Of a stretch of 64,000 nucleotides of DNA, positions 16,279 to 25,180 are shown piece by piece. The position numbers were made by a program, and so were the translations under genes. Numbering within the stretch: position 1 is the stretch's first letter; the number at the start of each line of letters is the position of its first letter. The DNA comes from Novosphingobium sp. EMRT-2. Its GTDB lineage: Bacteria; Pseudomonadota; Alphaproteobacteria; Sphingomonadales; Sphingomonadaceae. The DNA lies in contig NZ_CP039695.1 of NCBI RefSeq assembly GCF_005145025.1, forward strand, positions 2,899,501 through 2,963,500. The letters run 5' to 3'. A model generated the notes under the pieces. It ran no database searches and was not told the origin of the DNA. It saw only the letters and a program-made list of their open reading frames with translations.

Positions 16279-17616
16279 ATGGGCATGGCCTCGCTTCTCC
16301 ACAACGCCCCCGCTTTCGACCGTGCCCACCGTTCCGGCCGGGATCGCGATCCGCTCGGCTGGTGCGTCCTGCTGGCCTTCGTGTTCTGGGTGGTGGTGCT
16401 GCACCGGCTCGGCATCCCGTCGAAGCCGATGTTCGATGAAATCCACTACCTGCCCGCCGCGCGGCGGCTGATCGAACTGTCCAGCCGGCTCAATCCCGAA
16501 CATCCGCTGGTCGGCAAGGAACTGATCGCGCTGTCGATGAAGCTGGTGGGCGATACGCCGTTCGGCTGGCGCCTGCCCTCGGCGATCGTGGGCACGCTGG
16601 GCCTGTTCGCGGCCATGCGCGCGATGTGGTGGGCCACGCTATCGCGCCGGGCGACGCTGGTATTCGGCGTGTTGATGGCCACCAACTTCATCTGGTTCGT
16701 GATCGCCCGCATCGCCATGCTGGACATGGCGATGGGCGGAGCGATGGCGCTGGCGTTCTGGCAATGGGCGCTGGCCTGGCGCAGGGGCGGCGAGGGCCGG
16801 CCCGGACGCGCGCGGCTGCATCTGGCGCTGACGGGCGTGTTCCTGGGCCTTTCGCTCGGCGCCAAGTGGAACGGCGCGCCGCTGCTCGCCGCGCCCGGCC
16901 TGCTGTTCGCGTGGGACCGCTGGCACGCGCTGGCCGGCCGGCGCGGACGCTTCCTGATCGCGCGCGATGCCGCGCCGGTGCAGGGCGTCTCGCTGCTCGA
17001 AGCCGGGCTGTGGCTGGGGTTGCTGCCGATCCTGACCTACCTCGCCACGTTCGCGCCGGCCTTCTTCTACAAGGTCCAGCCGATGACGCTGCACGGGCTG
17101 CTGCCCTGGCAGAAATACATGCTGCAACTGCAGGACAGCGTGGTGAAGCCGCACACCTACATGAGCCGGTGGTGGCAATGGATGTTCAACCTGCGCCCGA
17201 TCTGGTTCCTCTATGAAAAGGTCGATGGCGCGCAGCGCGGCGTGCTGATGCTGGGCAATCCGTTCACGATGCTGGCCGGGTTGCCCGCGCTGCTGTTCTG
17301 CCTGTGGGACGGGGTGCGGGGCAACCGCCTGCGCGCCGGTCTGTTCGCGCTCTATTTCCTCAGCCTGGTGTTCTGGGCGGTGAACGGCAAGCCGGTGCAG
17401 TTCTACTACCACTACATGCTGGCCAGCCTGTTCCTCACCGCCGCGTTGGCGGTGGTGCTGGCGGACTGGTGGGATCTGGGCGTGCGCTGGCCAGGGCGGA
17501 TCGCGCTGCTGCTGGCGGTGGGCCTGTTCATCGGGTTCTACCCGATCCTGTCGGCGGGCCGGTTGCCCGCGAAGAACGCCTATACCGCCTATACCTGGCT
17601 GCACAGCTGGCGCTGA
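16279..17616 (+). CDS. Phospholipid carrier-dependent glycosyltransferase (PMT family)
   Basis: 445-aa polytopic membrane protein of the dolichyl-phosphate-mannose protein mannosyltransferase (GT39) family. After the first membrane helix comes the acidic catalytic motif MFDEIHYLPAARR and NPEHPLVGKELIALS; there are about ten to eleven membrane segments and a periplasmic loop around MTLHGLLPWQKYMLQLQDS. A PMT_4TMC-like C-terminal region contains PVQFYYHYMLAS. It would add a sugar from a polyprenyl-phosphate donor to an exported protein or glycolipid. Acceptor unknown. Confidence 0.88.
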   Translation: MGMASLLHNAPAFDRAHRSGRDRDPLGWCVLLAFVFWVVVLHRLGIPSKPMFDEIHYLPAARRLIELSSRLNPEHPLVGKELIALSMKLVGDTPFGWRLPSAIVGTLGLFAAMRAMWWATLSRRATLVFGVLMATNFIWFVIARIAMLDMAMGGAMALAFWQWALAWRRGGEGRPGRARLHLALTGVFLGLSLGAKWNGAPLLAAPGLLFAWDRWHALAGRRGRFLIARDAAPVQGVSLLEAGLWLGLLPILTYLATFAPAFFYKVQPMTLHGLLPWQKYMLQLQDSVVKPHTYMSRWWQWMFNLRPIWFLYEKVDGAQRGVLMLGNPFTMLAGLPALLFCLWDGVRGNRLRAGLFALYFLSLVFWAVNGKPVQFYYHYMLASLFLTAALAVVLADWWDLGVRWPGRIALLLAVGLFIGFYPILSAGRLPAKNAYTAYTWLHSWR

Positions 17617-17637
17617 GGAGGCGGACTTTCGCGCGCG

Positions 17638-18246
17638 TCAGGTCGCCGCGTGTTCGGCCAGCTTCGGCGCGGGGGGAGCCGATGGCAGGGGCAGGGGCGA
17701 TGCGTCCTCGTCGGCGGTCCGGCCCCGGCAGCGCCGCACCACTTCGCGCGCGACATCGCTGCCCGCCACGGTGATCTTGCCCGCGCCCGGGAGGGTGCCG
17801 TCGAAGCCGTTGCCGGTGAACACGGCGGCGCGCGGGTCGTCGGCCGCGATCGTGCCCTGCCAGATGTAGCCGCGCTCGCCCGGCAGGTTGGTGGCATCGA
17901 CCGGCAGGCGCAGGACCTGCCCCCCGCCGATCACCGCGAACAGCGCCTGCGCGCCGATCTCGGCGGGCACCGGCCGGGTGACGATCAGTTGTCCCTCGCG
18001 GCAGGCCAGCATCAGCAGCGGCGTCTGCCCCGGAAAGCCATAGCGCGCCGCCGCCCCGTTGGCATGGGCGCTCCACCCCGCCTTGGCGTCGGGCGCGGGC
18101 GGCCCCGGCATCGGCTCATTGGCGGGAATGGAAAAACGCACCGCCCCCAGCGGCCCGCCACTGTCGGCAGACTGTGGCGCCGGTTTGGAACAGGCGGAAA
18201 GCAAGAGGGCGAGCGCAGCGCCGAACAGCAGCGGACGGGTGAGCAT
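17638..18246 (-). CDS. Hypothetical lipoprotein
   Basis: 202 aa. Signal peptide with LLFGAALALLLSAC (lipobox LSAC, Cys near residue 19). The rest is a periplasmic domain with RYGFPGQTPLLMLACREGQLIV, ALFAVIGGGQVLRLPVDAT and a REVVRRCRGR near the end. Its sizes and Cys pattern resemble the lipoprotein at 11108-11704 (both include a single-Cys strand and a C-terminal CRG), so they may share a fold. No known family recognised. Confidence 0.7.
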   Translation of the reverse strand: MLTRPLLFGAALALLLSACSKPAPQSADSGGPLGAVRFSIPANEPMPGPPAPDAKAGWSAHANGAAARYGFPGQTPLLMLACREGQLIVTRPVPAEIGAQALFAVIGGGQVLRLPVDATNLPGERGYIWQGTIAADDPRAAVFTGNGFDGTLPGAGKITVAGSDVAREVVRRCRGRTADEDASPLPLPSAPPAPKLAEHAAT

Positions 18247-18267
18247 GGTTGCGCTGGGGCTAGACGT

Positions 18268-18588
18268 TCAGGCGGCGCGGCGCGCGATGCGGGCGAGTTC
18301 ATCGCCATGGGCGCGGCGTTCCTCCTCAAGATCGAAATCGATCTGTAAACCGAGAAAGAAACCTTCGCTGATGCCGAAATAGCGCGCCAGCCGGAGGTCC
18401 GTGTTCGCATCAACCGGAGCAGAACAGGCGAGCAAAGCTTCCAGCCTTTCGCGGGCGATTCCCGCGCCCGTGGCAACTTCTTCCAGCGGAACGTCGCTAC
18501 CGATCAGGAAGTCCTCACGCAGGATCGCGCCCGGATGGACATTGTCCAGCAGGCCGTCGTCCTCAGTGGTAGTCCTCGATCCGGACAT
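18268..18588 (-). CDS. higA: HigA family antitoxin
   Basis: 106-aa helix-turn-helix protein. HPGAILREDFL at residue ~18 is the HigA-type start, then the XRE-like HTH EEVATGAGIARERLEALL, then LRLARYFGISEGFFLGLQIDFDLEEE. Such antitoxins neutralise HigB and repress their own promoter. The gene follows higB with a 26-base overlap, the toxin-first order typical of higBA. Confidence 0.92.
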   Translation of the reverse strand: MSGSRTTTEDDGLLDNVHPGAILREDFLIGSDVPLEEVATGAGIARERLEALLACSAPVDANTDLRLARYFGISEGFFLGLQIDFDLEEERRAHGDELARIARRAA

Positions 18589-18844
18589 CGTCCGCGCCTC
18601 CGTCAGACCAGCGAAACGTGATGCGCCACTGGTCGTTGATACGCAGACTATATCGTGAAGGTGTAAAGCCTTTCAACTGCTCGAAACGGTTGCCCGGTGG
18701 AATGCGCAGGTCGTGGAGCCTAGCGACGCGGTTGAGCAGGCGCAGTTTCCGGCGGGCAACCTGCTGGATGTCGGACGGCAGCTTACGGCTGCGCTGGCCC
18801 AGCCAGATGCGTTCGGTTTCGGGATCGGCAAAGGTGCGGATCAT
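18563..18844 (-). CDS. higB: HigB/RelE family toxin
   Basis: 93-aa ribosome-dependent mRNA interferase family protein. It has the HigB layout: MIRTFADPETERIWLGQ, DIQQVARRKLRLLNRVARLHDLRIPPGNRFEQLKG, then the catalytic strand region YSLRINDQWRITFRWSDGGADDVRIEDYH. The ATG at 18844 is the family start; longer frames add an unrelated hydrophobic tail. It is placed before higA, between uvrB and a lipoprotein gene. The 150-base upstream region is less GC-rich than its surroundings. Confidence 0.9.
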   Translation of the reverse strand: MIRTFADPETERIWLGQRSRKLPSDIQQVARRKLRLLNRVARLHDLRIPPGNRFEQLKGFTPSRYSLRINDQWRITFRWSDGGADDVRIEDYH

Positions 18845-18994
18845 AAAGGACCTGTGAATAAGGATAACGACGAACACGATCCACGTGGCTCGACGTCTCA
18901 CTCACATTTTGGGAGGCGGACCCGGTACGCGCCTTTTTGGTGTGGCCCCTTTGACGTAAACTCTATTTAGCGTGCCGGCCCATTTGGTGCAAGC

Positions 18995-21184
18995 TTAACG
19001 CCCCCACTTCGTCTTCTGGCTCTTCCCAAACCGCGTCTTCCGCGTCCCCGGCTTGCCCTCGTTGCTCCGCCCCACGATCGGTGCTTTCCGATCGTCCTCC
19101 GGCAGGCCGAGTTCGGTCGCTTCGAGCTTCCTGATCTCGTCGCGCAGGCGGCCGGCTTCCTCGAATTCCAGGTCGGCGGCGGCGGCGCGCATCTTCTTTT
19201 CGAGTTCCTCGATATAGGCGCGCAGGTTGTGGCCCACGAGGTTGTTGGCGCCTTCGGCGTCCACTTCCACCAGCACGCCGTCGCGGCTGGCGGTGTCAGC
19301 GACGATGTCGTGGATGTTGCGCTTGATCGTCTGCGGGGTGATGCCGTGGAGTTCGTTGTATTCCTGCTGCTTTGCCCGGCGGCGATCGGTTTCCGCGATG
19401 GCGCGCTCCATGCTGCCGGTCATGCGGTCGGCATAGAGGATCACGCGCCCGTCCACGTTGCGCGCGGCGCGGCCGATGGTCTGGATCAGCGAGGTTTCGC
19501 TGCGCAGGAAGCCTTCCTTGTCGGCATCGAGGATGCACACGAGGCCGCATTCGGGAATGTCCAGCCCCTCGCGCAGCAGGTTGATGCCCACCAGCACGTC
19601 ATAGACGCCCAGGCGCAGGTCGCGGATCAGTTCGATGCGTTCCAGAGTCTCCACGTCCGAATGCATGTAGCGGACTTTCAGCCCCGCCTCGTGCATGAAC
19701 TCGGTCAGGTCCTCGGCCATGCGCTTGGTCAGCGTGGTGACGAGCGTGCGATAGCCATTGGCGGCGGTTTCGCGGCATTCGTTGATGCAGTCCTGCACCT
19801 GGTCCTCGACCGGGCGGATCAGCACCGGCGGATCGATCAGACCGGTGGGGCGGATCACCTGTTCGGCGAAGACGCCGCCCGCCTGCTCCATCTCCCACGA
19901 TCCGGGCGTGGCGGACACGGCGATGGTCTGCGGTCGCATCGCGTCCCATTCGTTGAAGCGCAGCGGGCGGTTGTCGATGCAACTGGGCAGGCGGAAGCCG
20001 TATTCGGCCAGCGTCAGCTTGCGGCGGTGGTCGCCGCGCGCCATCGCGCCCACCTGCGGCACCGTCTGGTGGCTTTCGTCGATGAACAGCAGGCAGTTAT
20101 CCGGCAGGTATTCGAACAGCGTCGGCGGCGGTTCGCCGGGCAGGCGGCCGGTCAGGAAGCGGCTGTAGTTCTCGATGCCCGCGCACGATCCCGTCGCCGC
20201 GATCATCTCCAGGTCGAAGTTGGTGCGCTGTTCCAGCCGCTGCGCTTCCAGCAGCCGCCCTTCCGCCGTCAGTTCCTTCAGCCGTTCGGACAGTTCGAAG
20301 CGGATCGCCTCGGCCGCCTGCTTCATCGTCGGCCCCGGCGTCACGTAGTGCGAATTGGCATAGACGCGCACGTTGCCCAGCTTGGTCCCGGCCTTGCCGG
20401 TCAGCGGATCGAACTCGACGATGGCCTCGATCTCGTCGCCGAAGAAGCTGATCCGCCAGGCGGTGTCATCATAGTGCGACGGGAAGATTTCCAGGTTGTC
20501 GCCGCGCACGCGGAATGTGCCGCGCTGGAACGCGGCATCGTTGCGCTTGTATTGCAGCGCCACCAGCTTGCGGATGATCTCGCCCTGATCGACGCTGGTG
20601 CCCACCTTGAGATCGAAGATCATCGCCGAATAGGTTTCGACCGAGCCGATGCCGTAGATGCACGAAACCGAAGCGACGATGATCACGTCGTCACGCTCCA
20701 GCAGCGCGCGCGTGGCCGAATGGCGCATCCGGTCGATCGCCTCGTTGGTCGAGCTTTCCTTCTCGATGTACGTGTCCGATCGGGGCACGTAGGCTTCGGG
20801 CTGGTAATAGTCGTAGTACGAGACGAAGTATTCCACCGCGTTCTCGGGGAAAAAGCTCTTCATCTCGCCGTAGAGCTGCGCGGCGAGAATCTTGTTGGGG
20901 GCGAGGATCAGCGCCGGGCGCTGCAGTTCCTCGATCACCTTGGCCATGGTGAAGGTCTTGCCCGAACCGGTCACGCCCAGCAGGACCTGCGTCTTCTCGC
21001 CCTCGAGCGCGGTGGCGACAAGGTCGGCGATGGCGCCGGGCTGGTCGCCCGCGGGGCTGTATTCGGACACGATCCGGAACGGCTTGCCGCCTTCGACCTT
21101 GTCCGGCCGCTGCGGCTTGTGCGGCACGAAGGTGCCGGATGTGTCGGGCTCTTCCAGCCCCCTGCGGATCACGAGTTCAGCCAT
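18995..21184 (-). CDS. uvrB: Excinuclease ABC subunit B
   Basis: Damage-verifying helicase of nucleotide excision repair, 729 aa. Walker A is in [17 protein letters not shown], the beta-hairpin in [15 protein letters not shown], and the DEAD-like box in [17 protein letters not shown]. Helicase motifs V-VI follow ([21 protein letters not shown]), and the C-terminal UVR/UvrC-binding segment includes [24 protein letters not shown] basic tail of ~45 residues follows. ATG at 21184; a GTG two codons earlier is less likely. A LexA box stands 17 bases before the start. Confidence 0.98.
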   Translation of the reverse strand: MAELVIRRGLEEPDTSGTFVPHKPQRPDKVEGGKPFRIVSEYSPAGDQPGAIADLVATALEGEKTQVLLGVTGSGKTFTMAKVIEELQRPALILAPNKILAAQLYGEMKSFFPENAVEYFVSYYDYYQPEAYVPRSDTYIEKESSTNEAIDRMRHSATRALLERDDVIIVASVSCIYGIGSVETYSAMIFDLKVGTSVDQGEIIRKLVALQYKRNDAAFQRGTFRVRGDNLEIFPSHYDDTAWRISFFGDEIEAIVEFDPLTGKAGTKLGNVRVYANSHYVTPGPTMKQAAEAIRFELSERLKELTAEGRLLEAQRLEQRTNFDLEMIAATGSCAGIENYSRFLTGRLPGEPPPTLFEYLPDNCLLFIDESHQTVPQVGAMARGDHRRKLTLAEYGFRLPSCIDNRPLRFNEWDAMRPQTIAVSATPGSWEMEQAGGVFAEQVIRPTGLIDPPVLIRPVEDQVQDCINECRETAANGYRTLVTTLTKRMAEDLTEFMHEAGLKVRYMHSDVETLERIELIRDLRLGVYDVLVGINLLREGLDIPECGLVCILDADKEGFLRSETSLIQTIGRAARNVDGRVILYADRMTGSMERAIAETDRRRAKQQEYNELHGITPQTIKRNIHDIVADTASRDGVLVEVDAEGANNLVGHNLRAYIEELEKKMRAAAADLEFEEAGRLRDEIRKLEATELGLPEDDRKAPIVGRSNEGKPGTRKTRFGKSQKTKWGR

Positions 21185-21200
21185 GCGCACAGATATGGCT

Positions 21201-21215
21201 GTTCATGCTGCGTTC
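21201..21215. promoter_or_regulatory. LexA (SOS) box upstream of uvrB
   Basis: GTTC-ATGCTGC-GTTC matches the alphaproteobacterial LexA consensus GTTC-N7-GTTC exactly. Its location directly before uvrB, a classic SOS gene, supports LexA repression relieved by DNA damage. Confidence 0.75.
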
Positions 21216-21358
21216 CGCAACCGGCCGGGCGGCCGCGCGTGGCTTTTGGCCACGATGGGTGATTTGCAGCATTGGCGCGCACCGCAACCGGGCTATAGCG
21301 TGCCTGTGGTCATGGCGCCTCCCGTTGCGGAGGCCCGGTTGTTCCGAGGGGATTGTTC

Positions 21359-21928
21359 ATGCGTCGAATCCTGTTGCCCGCGCTGGTCGCCGGTGTGTGC
21401 CTTTCGCTGGCCGCCTGCAGCGATGAGAAGAAGGTCGAGGCGAAGAACGAAAGCGTGGCGGATGTGGCCAAGAAGGTCGCCGCCTCCGATATCCGCTTCA
21501 CGCCGGGCCGCTGGGAAACCACGGTGAAGATCGAGAAGATGGAAATCGAGGGGATGCCGCCGGAAGCCAAGGCCGCGATGCAGCAGGCCATGGGGCAGGC
21601 GCGCACCATGTCTAGCTGCCTCACCAAGGAGCAGGTGGAAAAGCCCAACAGCGAATTTTTCGGCCAGGTGGGCGATGGCTGCAAGTACGATTCGTTCACG
21701 ATGGCGGGCGGCAAGCTCGACGCCAAGATGACCTGCAAGACCGCGCGCGGCGAACAGGTGGTGACGATGGGCGGCACTTACACGCCCGAAAGCTACGACG
21801 CGACGATGAACATGGATGGCAAGGGGCCGGACGGCAAGGCGATGACGATGGCCATGTCGATGAAGTCGAAGCGCGCGGGCGACTGCACCGGTACGGAAGA
21901 TGTGAAACCCCAGCCGCCTGCCAAGTAA
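21359..21928 (+). CDS. DUF3617 family lipoprotein
   Basis: 189 aa with an N-terminal signal ending in LSLAACSDEKK (lipobox LAAC, Cys near 20). The DUF3617 domain has FTPGRWETTVKIEKMEIEGMPPEAKAAM, SCLTKEQVEKPNSEFFG and a repeated CxY/TCK pattern. Function unknown; these are periplasmic proteins common in sphingomonads, often in several copies. The ATG at 21359 follows GAGGGG. Confidence 0.87.
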   Translation: MRRILLPALVAGVCLSLAACSDEKKVEAKNESVADVAKKVAASDIRFTPGRWETTVKIEKMEIEGMPPEAKAAMQQAMGQARTMSSCLTKEQVEKPNSEFFGQVGDGCKYDSFTMAGGKLDAKMTCKTARGEQVVTMGGTYTPESYDATMNMDGKGPDGKAMTMAMSMKSKRAGDCTGTEDVKPQPPAK

Positions 21929-22056
21929 GTCGCCCGCCTGGCGGATGCGGCTGACGGAAAGTTGACGGTGGCGCGCAGCAGTTGACGCGAAACTGAAACA
22001 ATTGCGATTGCCGTGCGTTCATCGGGGGTTGATCCGGGTGAGTGCAGGAAGGCGCG

Positions 22057-22869
22057 ATGATCCAGATGGCGGACTTGACGCGACAGGGCATGGACGGCTT
22101 TCGCCAGGCGGGCGAACGGCTGGCCGCGTGGCGCGCGGAAGTGGCGCGCCGGGCCGCGCTGGCGCGTCAGCCGCAGCCCGAAGGCGCGCGGCCGCCATCC
22201 GTCCGCCGCCTGATCGCCGAACTGGGCTCGCCGGCCGAGCTGTGGCGCGAGGCGGGCAAGGTGCGCCGCGCCGGCGGGCTGGAACTGCCGCGCGGCACAT
22301 CGCGCGCGGTCATGCTGGTGCCGGGTTTCGGCGCGCACCCGATGCGGATGCGTGGGCTGGCCCGCGCGCTGGAAGGCGCGGGGCACCGCGTCAGCGACTG
22401 GGGCATGGGCTGGAACCTTGGCGCGGACGAGGACCGCTTCGCGCGCTTATGCGAGCGTGTCGACGCCATGGCGCGCAAGGAACGCGAACCGCTGACACTG
22501 GTCGGCTGGAGCCTCGGCGGGCTCTTCGCGCGCGAGGTGGCCAAGGTCATGCCCGAAAACGTGGCGATGGTGGTGACGATGGGCACGCCCTTCTCGGGCG
22601 ACCGGCGCGCCAATAACGCCTGGCGCGCCTATCAGGCCGTCACCGGCCACACGGTCGATCACCCGCCGGTCGGCGAAGACCTGGCCGAAAAGCCCCCGGT
22701 GCCCACCGTGGCGCTGTGGAGTCCGCGCGACGGCATCGTGGCGCCGCGCTCGGCCTGCGGCTGGCCCGGCGAACGCGATCGCGCCATCGCCGTGCGCTGC
22801 ACGCATCTGGGCTTTGCTGGCCATCCGGACGTGACCCGCGCGGTGGCGGCGCTGCTCACCGAAGGCTGA
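22057..22869 (+). CDS. Alpha/beta hydrolase
   Basis: 270 aa, no signal peptide. A ~60-residue amphipathic N-terminal extension rich in Arg/Ala precedes an alpha/beta hydrolase: oxyanion region VMLVPGFGAHPMRMRGLAR, nucleophile elbow TLVGWSLGGLFAREVAK, acid in LWSPRDGIVAP and a His in CTHLGFAGHPDV. The elbow GWSLGG and TPFSG region resemble lipase/PGAP1-like enzymes. The substrate is unknown. The ATG at 22057 has AGGAAGG upstream. Confidence 0.82.
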   Translation: MIQMADLTRQGMDGFRQAGERLAAWRAEVARRAALARQPQPEGARPPSVRRLIAELGSPAELWREAGKVRRAGGLELPRGTSRAVMLVPGFGAHPMRMRGLARALEGAGHRVSDWGMGWNLGADEDRFARLCERVDAMARKEREPLTLVGWSLGGLFAREVAKVMPENVAMVVTMGTPFSGDRRANNAWRAYQAVTGHTVDHPPVGEDLAEKPPVPTVALWSPRDGIVAPRSACGWPGERDRAIAVRCTHLGFAGHPDVTRAVAALLTEG

Positions 22870-22893
22870 CAGGCGGTCGCGGCGGACTCCGGG

Positions 22894-24972
22894 TTACGCC
22901 GTAGCCTCCTCGAACGCGCTTACTTCCACGCGCACGCCCGAAAGCGCCGCGTTTCCGGAAAGCGGATCGATCGCGGTTTCGTCGGTCAGGTCGTTCACGC
23001 TGACCCCGGCGTAGGCTTTCGCCGTCTGCATGGCGATCCCGGGCAGGCCGTGCCCCCAGCCATGCGGGATGGAGACGGTGCCGGGCATGATGTCCTCGGT
23101 CACTTCCGCCGGCAGGGTGATCGACCCGGCGCGGGAACGCACGGTGGCCGTCTCGCCATCCACAATGCCCCGCGCGGTTGCGTCGTCGGGGTGGATCATC
23201 AGCGTGCACCGGTTGGGGCCTTTGGTCATGCGGCGGCTGTTGGCGAGCCACGAGTTGTTGGTGCGCAGATGCCTGCGTCCGATCAGCAGCAGCGCGCCAT
23301 CGTGCCCGGCGGACGTTTCCGGCACCTCCAGCGCGGCCAGCGCCTCCAGGCATTCGGGATCGGCGCAGGCCACGGTCTTGTCCGGTGTGCGCAGCCTTTC
23401 GGGCAGGCGCCCTTCCGCGGGCGGACCGAAATCCAGTCCGGATGGGGCCGCTTCCACATCGGCCAGCGAGACGGCGTAAGGCCCCGAGCGCAGCAAGGCG
23501 TCGAGCGTCTCGCGCGGGGTGGGTGCCTGCACCGGCTCGCCCGTGATCGCGCCGGCCAGCCCGCGCAGGATTTCCCAGTCCTGCAAGGTGCCATCTTCGG
23601 GCGCGAGCGTCGGCGGCGAATAGGCGGCGATGGTGCGCACGGCCATAGGCAGCAGGAACAGGCCATAGTGATCGCGTTCGAGCGGGCCGACGGGGGGTAG
23701 GATGTAGTGCGCGCGCCGGCTGGTCGCGTTGCGGTACATGTCGATCGACACCATCAGGTCCAGCTCGCTCAGCGCCTTGTCCAGCCGGGCGCCGTTGGGC
23801 GTGGACAGCACGGGATTGCCAGCGACCACGAACAACGCGCGTAGCCGCCCCGGCCCGGGCGTCTCGATCTCTTCCGCCATCGCGGCGGCCGGCAGTTCCC
23901 CCAGTACGGAGCGGTGGCCCGAAACGCGCGAGCGATGCTTGCCGATCGAGCCGGGGGGCAGGATGGCCAGCGTGTCGAGCGCGGGCAGGGGGAACACGAT
24001 GCCGCCTTCGCGGTCCAGTTGTCCTGCGGCGATGTTGATCAGGCCGATCAGCCAGGCGTTGAGCGTGCCGTGGGCCTGCGTGGCCACGCCCATGCGGCCA
24101 TAGAGCACCGCCGGCCCTTGCGTCATCCGTTCGGCCAACCCGTCGATGTCCTCCGCCGCGACACCGCAGGCCGCGCCGCAGGCGGCGGCATCGAACCTTT
24201 CCAGCGCGGCGGCCACGTCTGCCAGCCCCGTGATGAAGTCCTGAACCGGCCTTGCCGGTCGTCGCGCCAGCACCGCCTTCAGCAGCGCGACAAGGAAGAA
24301 GGCATCGGTTGCCGGCCGGATGAACAGATGGCGGTCCGCCACGCGCGCGGTTTCGGTGCGCCGCGGATCGACCACGATCAGCGTTCCGCCGCGCTGGCGC
24401 AGTTCGCGCGCGCGGTTGCGGAAATCGGGCACGGTCCAGATGCTGCCATTTGACGCCATTGGATTGCCGCCCAGGATGATCAGCGTCTGCGTGCGGTCGA
24501 TATCGGGGATGCCGAACAGGCTGGCGTGCCCGAACAGGCGCAGGTTCGCCACCTGATGCGGCATCTGGTCCACGGTGCTGGCCGAGAACTTGTTGCGGGT
24601 GTGCAGCGCTTTGGACAGGTATTCGGCATTGAGCGCGTTGCCATAGCTGTGCGCGTTCGGGTTGCCGATATAGACGGCGGAGGCATCCGGATCTTCGGCC
24701 AGGATGGCGCGCGTGCGCTGGCCGATTTCGGCGAAGGCCTGTTGCCAGCTGATCTCGTGCCAGGTTTCGCCCACGCGTTTGACCGGCCGGCGCAGGCGAT
24801 CTGGGTCTTCCTGAAGATCCTGCAGCGCGGTGGCCTTGGGGCAGATATGCCCGCGCGAGAGCGGATTGTCCGGATCACCCTTGATCGACAGCACGGCGCG
24901 GTCTTCCGTTTCGACCAGGATGCCGCAGTTCGCCTCGCAGATGTGGCAGGTGCGGTGATGGATCCGGCGCAT
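22894..24972 (-). CDS. Molybdopterin-dependent oxidoreductase (Mo/W-bisPGD family)
   Basis: 692 aa. The N-terminal Fe-S domain has Cys spaced as in CHICEANCGI plus a fourth in GHICPKATAL. The Mo-bisPGD core contains YIGNPNAHSYGNAL, ILGGNPMASNGS, VVDPRRTETA and VVAGNPVLSTPNG; the C-terminal molydopterin-dinucleotide-binding domain starts at LLLIGRRHLRTNNSWLANS and includes MIHPDDATARGIVDGETATV. No signal peptide or partner subunit is nearby, so it is a cytosolic, single-subunit type. Substrate not predictable. The ATG at 24972 follows GGGAG with seven bases between. Confidence 0.9.
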   Translation of the reverse strand: MRRIHHRTCHICEANCGILVETEDRAVLSIKGDPDNPLSRGHICPKATALQDLQEDPDRLRRPVKRVGETWHEISWQQAFAEIGQRTRAILAEDPDASAVYIGNPNAHSYGNALNAEYLSKALHTRNKFSASTVDQMPHQVANLRLFGHASLFGIPDIDRTQTLIILGGNPMASNGSIWTVPDFRNRARELRQRGGTLIVVDPRRTETARVADRHLFIRPATDAFFLVALLKAVLARRPARPVQDFITGLADVAAALERFDAAACGAACGVAAEDIDGLAERMTQGPAVLYGRMGVATQAHGTLNAWLIGLINIAAGQLDREGGIVFPLPALDTLAILPPGSIGKHRSRVSGHRSVLGELPAAAMAEEIETPGPGRLRALFVVAGNPVLSTPNGARLDKALSELDLMVSIDMYRNATSRRAHYILPPVGPLERDHYGLFLLPMAVRTIAAYSPPTLAPEDGTLQDWEILRGLAGAITGEPVQAPTPRETLDALLRSGPYAVSLADVEAAPSGLDFGPPAEGRLPERLRTPDKTVACADPECLEALAALEVPETSAGHDGALLLIGRRHLRTNNSWLANSRRMTKGPNRCTLMIHPDDATARGIVDGETATVRSRAGSITLPAEVTEDIMPGTVSIPHGWGHGLPGIAMQTAKAYAGVSVNDLTDETAIDPLSGNAALSGVRVEVSAFEEATA

Positions 24973-24997
24973 GGCCACTCTCCCGACTCTGTTTTAA

Positions 24998-25009
24998 TTG
25001 ACCGGTTAA
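24998..25009. promoter_or_regulatory. Imperfect palindrome upstream of the oxidoreductase
   Basis: TTGACCGGTTAA is symmetric except at one position pair and sits 26 bases before the start codon of the molybdopterin oxidoreductase. It has the shape of a TetR-type operator centred on ACCGGT. Functional assignment is a guess. Confidence 0.3.
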
Positions 25010-25180
25010 GAATGCGGCGGGATCGGCATCAAGGCAAGCGGAAACCCCCGGGGCGCCTGCGGACCAACCTTCGTCGCAAATTGCACCAATTCGCGCCAAA
25101 TTTATTTCGCAGGTGCAACATGAGAGCGCTTGGCAAAGCCCGAATCATATGCAAGCAATGGGCACAGACGGGATGTGCTT

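Noticed and set aside
19229..21262. 677-codon plus-strand frame over uvrB
   Set aside because: Rich in His, Arg and Ala with no family features; it mirrors uvrB codons.
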